From Desulfobacterales bacterium HSG17 (GTDB taxonomy: Bacteria; Desulfobacterota; Desulfobacteria; Desulfobacterales; Desulfococcaceae): DNA of 12,750 nt. Shown piece by piece: positions 7,832-12,750 of this stretch. The notes below the pieces were generated by a model that made no database searches, was not told the DNA's origin, and was given only the letters and a program-made list of their open reading frames with translations. The position numbers were made by a program, and so were the translations under genes. Numbering within the stretch: position 1 is the stretch's first letter; the number at the start of each line of letters is the position of its first letter. The stretch is from positions 1 through 12,750 of the forward strand of contig JAUCGD010000083.1 of assembly GCA_030377945.1 (NCBI GenBank), in the 5' to 3' direction.

Positions 7832-7940
7832 CATTCCCAGGCAGAGCCTTTTAGTTTGTAGTGAGCGCTTTAGCGCTCATTTTTAAGCGCTAAAGCGCTT
7901 ACTGTAAACAAGTTGCTTTCAACATACAAGCCTGGGAATG
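7832..7940. repeat. Dispersed CATTCCCAGGC palindrome, interrupted by an insertion
   Basis: CATTCCCAGGC (7832-7842) and GCCTGGGAATG (7930-7940) are perfect 11-bp inverted copies 87 nt apart. I remember the compact form of this palindrome, the two arms separated by only a few bases such as AGA, as a repeat found in many genomes. Here AGCCT occurs at 7845-7849 and again at 7929-7933. Removing one AGCCT and the 79 bases between would rebuild the compact hairpin exactly, as expected for an insertion with a 5-bp target duplication. The repeat sits between the small-protein gene and the dehydrogenase gene. Confidence 0.65.
7854..7908. repeat. Palindromic CGCTTTAGCG element, copy 1
   Basis: Arms 7855-7878 and 7885-7908 are 24-base inverted copies with four differences, all transitions, so minus- or plus-strand RNA could still pair largely by G-U. 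Each arm holds its own smaller palindrome (AGCGCT twice). It shares GTTTGTA, CGCTTTAGCGCTCA and CGCTAAAGCGCTT, in the same order and orientation, with the copy at 10203-10253. No coding capacity. It lies inside the interrupted CATTCCCAGGC palindrome and looks like a small MITE- or REP-type element. If the cluster is one operon, a stable hairpin here could reduce readthrough into the dehydrogenase and thiolase genes. Confidence 0.75.
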
Positions 7941-7991
7941 AGTTATATATTTAGTGTTGATAATTCATAGTTAATCATAAAAATCATTTAA

Positions 7992-8291
7992 TCATGGTTC
8001 CAAATCAATATCAGGCAGTCTCTCGGTCCACACAGAATGATCCACAAGACCATGCTGCTTCAGTTCCCTTGCCAGATTATGAGCCAGATCACTTCCCATA
8101 GATTGAGAACAGTCCTGATTCCATGTAAGAGTAATCATCAAATCATTGGAAACCGAAGCATGAGCATAAACCCGGACATTTTTAAGACCTTTAGCTTTCA
8201 TACCCTGTGCGATCTGTTTTAAAAGCTCGGTATCTGCGCCATTATAACCTGTTGCAGCTCCCTGTACTTTTATGATTTCAAGCCATTCCAT
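7992..8291 (-). CDS. Conserved small protein of unknown function in the fatty-acid operon
   Basis: The 99-residue product has no signal peptide or membrane segment and is probably cytosolic. The predicted order is strand (M-E-W-L-E-I-I-K-V), helix (about 20-34), strand (V-R-V-Y-A-H-A-S), strand (D-L-M-I-T-L-T-W), helix with G-S-D-L-A-H-N-L-A, then G-L-V-D-H-S-V-W near the end. This beta-alpha-beta-beta-alpha-beta layout would suit a small ferredoxin-like or dimeric alpha/beta-barrel fold. I recall short deltaproteobacterial proteins with the same HAS-V...DL...W...GS-L...GLV-HSVW pattern, but no assigned function. GGAG lies 7 nt before the ATG. It starts 22 nt after the ligase stop, so it is almost certainly cotranscribed with the ligase. 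A role in handling acyl-CoA or a redox partner is only a guess. Confidence 0.8.
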   Translation of the reverse strand: MEWLEIIKVQGAATGYNGADTELLKQIAQGMKAKGLKNVRVYAHASVSNDLMITLTWNQDCSQSMGSDLAHNLARELKQHGLVDHSVWTERLPDIDLEP

Positions 8292-8313
8292 GTGAGTTCT
8301 CCGTGTATCATTT

Positions 8314-9957
8314 TTAATGATACATTTTCCGCATTACCTTTTTATCCAGTTTGCCAACACTGGTTTTGGGAATCTCATCAGCAAATTCATATCTGTCAGG
8401 CACTCCGTATGTTGGCAGTTTTCCCTGATCTGCTGCTGCTTTCATATATTTTTTAAAATCCTCACCTGTAACCTTATCTTTAAACTCAGGTTTAAGAACC
8501 ACAATTATCATGGGACGTTCACCCCATTTTTCATCAGGAATTCCAATGGCAGCAGATTCAGCAACAGCTTCATGCTGGCTCATCAGGTTTTCCAGGTCAA
8601 GAGAAGATATCCATTCACCGCCGCTTTTAATAACATCTTTAACACGGTCGGTAATCTGTAAATATCCTTCCTTATTTATATGTCCCACATCACCGCTGTG
8701 CAGCCATCCGTTTTTCCAGAGTTCTTCAGTTTTGTCAGGGGCCTTGAAATATGAGTTTGTAAGCCAGGGCGCTCTAAAAACAACCTCGCCTGCTGATACT
8801 CCGTCATGGGGCAGCGGATTGCCTGAGGTGTCAAGAACTTCAAATTCCACAAGAGGAATGGGCAGCCCTGTTTTTGTAACGATGTCAAGCATCTTATCTT
8901 CATCATAATCCATCATATGTTTTTTAGGTACAGACAGGCTTATAATAGGACATGTTTCAGACATCCCGTAACCTGTATAAACTGTAAAACCCATGTCCTT
9001 TGCTGCTTTTGCCAGTCCTTTGGATAATTTGGCTCCGCCTATGACAACCTTCCATTTACTGAGATCAAATTGTTTAACTGCGGGGCTGCCCGTAAGCATT
9101 TGAAGAATTGTGGGAACACAATGGGAAAATGTTACCTTTTCAGTAACAATCAACTTTAACAGCATTTCCGGTTCATATTTACCCGGATAAATTTGTTTAA
9201 CGCCTAAAAGAGTGGCAAGATATGGAATTCCCCAGGCATGAACATGAAACATTGGAGTAATTGGCATGTAAACATCATCAGACCGGAATCTGCCGATGGT
9301 ATCATATGAACCAACTGCAATAGCGCTGGACATGGTATGCAAAACAAGCTGGCGGTGCGTAAAATGCACACCTTTGGGGTCTCCTGTTGTTCCTGTTGTG
9401 TAAAAAGTGGTTGCCTTGGTGTTTTCATCAAGATCAGGAAAATTATATTCAGGAGAAGCATTGTCAAGCATTTCATCATAAACCGCATCTATTGAAACAG
9501 ATGTTTCAGGAACTTTGCCGTCTTCGGGAATTACTATAACAGTTTTAACTGTTTCCAGTTTATCCTTAATATTTTCCAAAATTGGCAGGAAATCAGAATT
9601 AATAATAACAACTTTAGCTTCAGCATGATTAATTGTGTATATAATCTGCTCTGCTGAAAGCCGCCAGTTTACCATCTGGAGAACTGCTCCCATCATGGGT
9701 ATTGCAAAAAAAGCTTCAAGAAAACGGTTGCTGTCATAATCAAAAACAGCAATTGTGTCTCCATGTACAACCCCTTGAGATTCCAGGCCGTTTGCAAGGC
9801 GCTGAATGCGTACATTTAAATCCCTGTATGTATATCGCAGTTTATCCCTGTAAACAATTTCCTGGTCAGGTGCGTAGGTCAAAGGTGTGTTAAGAAGTTT
9901 TTTGATAATAAGCGGATAATTATAATGCTCTCCCGGCTGAAAAGTTTTTTCTGTCAT
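8314..9957 (-). CDS. Fatty acyl-CoA ligase (AMP-forming), medium/long-chain type
   Basis: The 547-residue product belongs to the ANL adenylate-forming superfamily and would activate a free carboxylic acid with ATP and CoA, through an acyl-AMP, to acyl-CoA. The core motifs are in order: P-loop Y-T-T-G-T-T-G-D-P-K-G-V (186-197), G-Y-G-M-S-E-T (329-335), L-H-S-G-D-V-G (419-425), the hinge I-T-D-R-V-K-D-V-I-K (435-444) and the catalytic lysine K536 in K-T-S-V-G-K-L. Overall pattern and length resemble AlkK/FadD3-like medium-chain ligases. GAGGAG is 6 nt before the ATG. It is the first gene of the cluster that continues with the small protein, the dehydrogenase and the thiolase, so fatty acid degradation is the likely context. 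Substrate chain length is not visible. A TATAAT box lies 58 nt upstream. Confidence 0.94.
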   Translation of the reverse strand: MTEKTFQPGEHYNYPLIIKKLLNTPLTYAPDQEIVYRDKLRYTYRDLNVRIQRLANGLESQGVVHGDTIAVFDYDSNRFLEAFFAIPMMGAVLQMVNWRLSAEQIIYTINHAEAKVVIINSDFLPILENIKDKLETVKTVIVIPEDGKVPETSVSIDAVYDEMLDNASPEYNFPDLDENTKATTFYTTGTTGDPKGVHFTHRQLVLHTMSSAIAVGSYDTIGRFRSDDVYMPITPMFHVHAWGIPYLATLLGVKQIYPGKYEPEMLLKLIVTEKVTFSHCVPTILQMLTGSPAVKQFDLSKWKVVIGGAKLSKGLAKAAKDMGFTVYTGYGMSETCPIISLSVPKKHMMDYDEDKMLDIVTKTGLPIPLVEFEVLDTSGNPLPHDGVSAGEVVFRAPWLTNSYFKAPDKTEELWKNGWLHSGDVGHINKEGYLQITDRVKDVIKSGGEWISSLDLENLMSQHEAVAESAAIGIPDEKWGERPMIIVVLKPEFKDKVTGEDFKKYMKAAADQGKLPTYGVPDRYEFADEIPKTSVGKLDKKVMRKMYH

Positions 9958-10014
9958 TTCCTGCTCCTCAATTAATAGATTAGTCTATGAATGGTTTTTG
10001 TGGTTATGATTTTT

Positions 10015-10020
10015 ATTATA
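10015..10020 (-). promoter_or_regulatory. Possible -10 box of the ligase operon promoter
   Basis: A perfect TATAAT on the minus strand, 58 nt before the ligase ATG, in AT-rich sequence. No good TTGACA lies 16-18 nt upstream, and there is no TG extension, so it would depend on an activator or be chance. It is the best candidate in the 431-nt gap before the operon. Confidence 0.3.
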
Positions 10021-10131
10021 CTTTAGCATTGCATGATAACACTGCATGAAATGTGCCATGATTTGAGAAGCTTTAATGACAGGTATTTGATGATATTAAA
10101 AAGGGCAAACTGTGCTATAAGGAAGAAATAA

Positions 10132-10175
10132 CTGTACTATATTCCGGTTTTTCTTAAAACTGGAATATAGTACAG
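10132..10175. repeat. Near-perfect 20-bp-stem hairpin
   Basis: The arms at 10132-10151 and 10156-10175 are inverted copies with a single transition (a possible G-U pair) and a TCTT loop. The arms read CTGTACTATATTCC followed by GGTTTT or its AGTTTT equivalent. It is unrelated in sequence to the CGCTTTAGCG element 30 nt away. No strong T-run follows on the minus strand. It could be a small palindromic repeat, a processed RNA hairpin, or a barrier ending the ATP-grasp transcript. Confidence 0.75.
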
Positions 10176-10202
10176 AATTTAACACAAAACTATAAAATAT
10201 AC

Positions 10203-10253
10203 GTTTGTAAAAATCGCTTTAGCGCTCAAAAATCGCTAAAGCGCTTTTTACAA
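10203..10253. repeat. Palindromic CGCTTTAGCG element, copy 2
   Basis: TTGTAAAAATCGCTTTAGCG (10205-10224) and its inverse at 10234-10253 match at 19 of 20 positions around a 9-nt loop. The same stretch can be read as two tandem AAAAATCGCT-WW-AGCGCT units 19 nt apart. It shares three blocks in order with copy 1 at 7854-7908 but differs in the bases between them, and its arms have compensating A/T changes that keep the fold. That suggests the structure, not the exact sequence, is what is kept. Confidence 0.75.
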
Positions 10254-10388
10254 GCATTAAGTTTTGTTGTTTTGGGAGGTGGTGCATAGCGAGTGATGAA
10301 TATAATTCATTGATTAAATTTTAGCATGTCAAAATTAATTAATACCTGAAATTATGACAAAAAAACAACCTGCAAATTTTGTAGTTAA

Positions 10389-11609
10389 CTATGCTGTATC
10401 TTGAATAAATTCTGCTGCTTTTTTAAGATCTTCCAGATCAGCAGAATTGGCAAGATAAGCATAATTTCCAATTGCAGCACTGAAAACAGAGTCTATTGGC
10501 CCGTGATAAACAACAATATGACCGAATTTCTGCATGATTGCACGATGGGAATTAATGTAATTTTTGTTTATTTTACGGCCTATGTATCCGCAATGATAGG
10601 GGCGTGAGTAGGTTGCTTTAAATTTATTATTTATAACAATGTTTGCCCATTCTTCATAAACATCAATATTATTGGCAAAATTGAACATATCCGTAGTCAG
10701 ACCTCCTGGGGGTCTTGCATTCATTTCCAGACCTACGAGCCTGTTATCCTTTGTGCGGAAAAATTCAAGATGAAAAAATTTACCCCGGATATGAAAAGCC
10801 TTAACCGTGTTTAATCCTGCTTTTTCAAGATCTTCTGGAATATCACAAAGCGAATAATAAAAAATATCACGATCTTCATTTACAGTTTCCATAATCCCCT
10901 GGCTGAAAACATGGGATGTGTAAAATACAATATTGCCGTCACGGTCTGTAAGCCCGTCAAAAGAATATATATCCCCGGCAATAAATTCTTCCATAATATA
11001 CTTGGTTTTATTATGTTGGGTTTTATTGTACTGGGTTTTATTATATTGGGTCTGATATAATTTGGTCTGGCCGCTTTCAGAAAAAAAAGAATTTAATTCT
11101 TCATCATTATTAATCATAAAGGTATCAGCAGCGCCAACACCCCTGTCCGGCTTACACACCACAGGATAGCCTGTTTCCTGAATCAGTGATTTTGCACTTT
11201 CAAGGTTTTTTGTTACCTTACCCCTGGCAACCTCAACCCCTGCTTTTTGAAACAGGTTTTTCATTTCGGATTTCCGGGTAATTCTTGCTACCTGATGAGT
11301 TTTTGTTCCCGGAATATTAAAATCTGTCCGAAGCCTTGCCTCGGTTTCCAGCCAATATTCATTATGGGATTCTATATGATCTATCTTCCCGTAAGCATGG
11401 GTAAAATATCCGCAGGCCCGGAGAATCTGTTCATAGTCTTCCATATTATCAACACGATAATATTCTGTAATGGCATCTTTAAGTTCATTACGCAGCTCAT
11501 CATATGAAACATCTGCAATACCAAGAACATTGGCTCCCATTTTTTTCAGATTTACACTGAAAAGATAATAATTTGGGGGAAAATGAGGTGAAAGATATAC
11601 TATATTCAT
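10389..11609 (-). CDS. ATP-grasp family carboxylate-amine ligase
   Basis: The 406-residue product has the three-part ATP-grasp layout: an N-terminal pre-ATP domain (1-110, beginning M-N-I-V-Y-L-S-P-H-F), a nucleotide-binding strand Y-P-V-V-C-K-P with K153 and a glycine-rich loop G-V-G-A-A-D (157-162), the I-M-E-E-F-I-A-G strand (205-212), and metal ligands in H-L-E-F-F (280-284) and L-E-M-N-A-R-P-P-G-G (E295, N297, R299). Such enzymes join a carboxylate to an amine or thiol nucleophile through an acyl phosphate. The substrate is unknown. Residues 181-203 are a low-complexity stretch with Y/H-N-K-T-Q repeats between ATP-binding elements, encoded by a 15-bp tandem repeat. AAAGGA lies 5 nt before the ATG and touches the methyltransferase stop, 10 nt upstream, so the two are cotranscribed and probably act on the same molecule. 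Confidence 0.85.
   Translation of the reverse strand: MNIVYLSPHFPPNYYLFSVNLKKMGANVLGIADVSYDELRNELKDAITEYYRVDNMEDYEQILRACGYFTHAYGKIDHIESHNEYWLETEARLRTDFNIPGTKTHQVARITRKSEMKNLFQKAGVEVARGKVTKNLESAKSLIQETGYPVVCKPDRGVGAADTFMINNDEELNSFFSESGQTKLYQTQYNKTQYNKTQHNKTKYIMEEFIAGDIYSFDGLTDRDGNIVFYTSHVFSQGIMETVNEDRDIFYYSLCDIPEDLEKAGLNTVKAFHIRGKFFHLEFFRTKDNRLVGLEMNARPPGGLTTDMFNFANNIDVYEEWANIVINNKFKATYSRPYHCGYIGRKINKNYINSHRAIMQKFGHIVVYHGPIDSVFSAAIGNYAYLANSADLEDLKKAAEFIQDTA
11004..11048 (-). repeat. In-frame 15-bp tandem repeat within the ATP-grasp gene
   Basis: Three units of 15 bp (11004-11018, 11019-11033, 11034-11048), plus-strand consensus GGTTTTATTRTRYTG, differ at only a few bases. Degenerate traces continue to about 11070. 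Each unit is five codons and encodes Y/H-N-K-T-Q or K. Because 15 is a multiple of three, gain or loss of units by slippage would lengthen or shorten the loop without breaking the frame. Confidence 0.85.
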
Positions 11610-11619
11610 AAGAGTCCTT

Positions 11620-12741
11620 TCATTTACGGCAAAGATAGTTCAAATTAAATGCATCATCAGGAATGGTTGAAACTTCTACATCTTCAAAACCTGCCTGGTT
11701 GAGCAGTTCCAGGGCTTTTTCCCTTCCCCACATCATGCCAAGCCCAGCTCCAGAATTAGGATCAGGATCAGTCCCTTTGCCTGCCAGTCCCACAGGCATA
11801 CAATGCATAAGGCTGACAGTATAAAGAAAAGGGCCCATAAAATGATCTGCATTATCAGCATGGTCTGTTTCTGAAGCAATATCAATCATGGAAAAAATTC
11901 CGCCAGGACACAGCATGTTATATATGCCTTTTAATGCTTCAAGAGGTTTTGTCTGGTCATGGATGGAGTCAAAAGCTGTAATAAAGTTGAAAAAATTCTT
12001 CAGGCCCTTATCTTTTTCCAGCAGTGCAGCATCACGAACCATAAATGCTGCATTTTTCAAGCTTTTTTCTTTTGCTGCATTTTGAGCGGTTTTTACTGCC
12101 TTTTCATCAAAATCAATACCAATAAAACTGCTTTTGGGAAAAGCCTGTGCCATCAGATTAATGGCAACTCCTTGACCGCATCCCAGATCGCAGACCCGGA
12201 TTCCTTTTTTTAACTGCTCAACAAGCCTGCTGTTTTGTATGGAAGGAAGAAATTTATCAACAAGAACCTGTTCATGTTTGGCATTGCTCAATTCTGTCAT
12301 AAATGCCTGAAATTTTGGGTAGCAGGAATAAGGAACTCCTTTACCTGTTTTAAAGCCATTTATAACAGGTTCAAAAGCGCAGTCTGTCAGCAAAGGAATT
12401 TCCTGGGTATAGATTCCCATATTTGAATTTCCCGAACGTTTTGCAAGAAAGTCTGCATGTTCTTTTGGAAGAAAATAAAGGTTTTCCCCTGTTTCATCCT
12501 TTGAAAGCTCAAGAATTTGGCCTGTGACCATAATGCCGAGCCATTCTTTTATATAACGGTTATTCAGGCCGGACTTTTTTGCTATTGTTTCAATATTTTC
12601 CGGGGAATCAAATGTATCCAGAACATCAAACAGCCCTAAATTATAACCTATGCCCATAGCAAGATTAAGTGAACCGTAATTAAGAATATCAAGCATTTTT
12701 CGGGAAAAAGTTTCACGTCTGTCATCTGCCAGTTCAGTCAT
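11620..12741 (-). CDS. Class I SAM-dependent methyltransferase with N-terminal winged helix
   Basis: The 373-residue product has an N-terminal helical and winged-helix region (about 10-100: N-L-G-L-F-D-V-L then I-A-K-K-S-G-L-N-N-R-Y-I-K-E-W-L) of the kind that dimerises O-methyltransferase-like and Rv2258c-like proteins. A Rossmann domain follows with SAM motif I V-C-D-L-G-C-G-Q-G (183-191), an acidic ribose-binding residue in F-I-G-I-D-F-D (D210) and the post-motif strand F-I-T-A-F-D-S-I-H-D. The acceptor is unknown. The start at M-T-E-L suits the family's length, but only 9 nt upstream are visible, with GGA as a partial ribosome binding site and no stop codon in that frame, so an upstream start outside the window cannot be excluded. 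The ATP-grasp gene follows after 10 nt, which suggests a shared small-molecule or peptide substrate. Confidence 0.86.
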   Translation of the reverse strand: MTELADDRRETFSRKMLDILNYGSLNLAMGIGYNLGLFDVLDTFDSPENIETIAKKSGLNNRYIKEWLGIMVTGQILELSKDETGENLYFLPKEHADFLAKRSGNSNMGIYTQEIPLLTDCAFEPVINGFKTGKGVPYSCYPKFQAFMTELSNAKHEQVLVDKFLPSIQNSRLVEQLKKGIRVCDLGCGQGVAINLMAQAFPKSSFIGIDFDEKAVKTAQNAAKEKSLKNAAFMVRDAALLEKDKGLKNFFNFITAFDSIHDQTKPLEALKGIYNMLCPGGIFSMIDIASETDHADNADHFMGPFLYTVSLMHCMPVGLAGKGTDPDPNSGAGLGMMWGREKALELLNQAGFEDVEVSTIPDDAFNLNYLCRK

Positions 12742-12750
12742 TTTAAGTCC

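Larger units (their letters stand above)
9958..10388. other. 431-nt gene-free region between the two minus-strand operons
   Basis: No open frame here has both coding-like composition and a ribosome binding site. From the ligase outward it holds the ribosome binding site and candidate -10 box, two TGCATGA direct repeats around 10033-10052, a 20-bp-stem hairpin (10132-10175), the second CGCTTTAGCG palindrome (10203-10253), and about 135 nt of AT-rich sequence with a small ATGAAT-ATA-ATTCAT hairpin (10296-10310). It must contain the end of the ATP-grasp transcript, but no classic stem plus T-run is present. Confidence 0.7.

Noticed and set aside
9975..9988. ATAGA-TTAG-TCTAT inverted repeat just upstream of the ligase start, a possible operator.
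   Set aside because: The arms are 5 bp of A/T-rich sequence, no regulator gene is nearby and it does not match an operator I can name.
7854..10253. The two CGCTTTAGCG palindromes as ends of a composite transposon or as CRISPR repeats.
   Set aside because: They are in the same orientation, imperfectly alike, enclose ordinary metabolic genes with no transposase, and there is no array of regularly spaced repeats.
10315..10350. TTGACA on the minus strand as a promoter -35 box.
   Set aside because: The hexamer 17 nt downstream matches TATAAT at only three positions, and no gene begins nearby.

Overview
The window looks like chromosome from a moderately AT-rich sulfate-reducing or related bacterium of the Desulfobacterales (Desulfonema/Desulfococcus-like). 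This is inferred from an anaerobe-style fatty-acid activation and beta-oxidation cluster, from an ATPase family I remember as multi-copy in that clade, and from dispersed palindromic repeats. There is no 16S or other marker, so the placement is tentative.

Layout. (1) Positions 1-4636, plus strand: the last codons of an upstream gene, overlapping by 14 nt a complete type I restriction subunit hsdR. Ten bases later comes an AAA/STAND-like ATPase. The ATPase frame stops at 4515, but a clearly protein-like peptide continues in the +1 frame to 4636. I read this as a C-terminal nuclease-like domain lost through an out-of-frame internal deletion. (2) Positions 4637-4713: a convergent junction with a palindromic dispersed repeat. 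(3) Positions 4714-9957, minus strand, transcribed right to left: fatty acyl-CoA ligase, a 99-residue conserved small protein, a 600-residue-class acyl-CoA dehydrogenase, and a thiolase. The ligase makes acyl-CoA, the dehydrogenase does the first oxidation and the thiolase does the final cleavage. No hydratase, 3-hydroxyacyl-CoA dehydrogenase or ETF gene lies in the window. The 210-nt gap before the dehydrogenase gene holds one palindromic element that appears to be inserted inside another. (4) Positions 9958-10388: 431 nt with no gene. It has a possible promoter for the ligase operon, a 20-bp-stem hairpin, and a second copy of the CGCTTTAGCG palindromic element. (5) Positions 10389-12741, minus strand: a SAM-dependent methyltransferase followed 10 nt later by an ATP-grasp ligase, likely one small biosynthetic or modification operon. 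The ATP-grasp gene carries an in-frame 15-bp tandem repeat.

The most interesting items are the ATPase gene with its out-of-frame nuclease-like tail, the nested palindromic repeats with an apparent 5-bp target duplication, and the orphan methyltransferase/ATP-grasp pair with the codon-preserving tandem repeat. I saw no CRISPR array, tRNA, rRNA or transposase gene.
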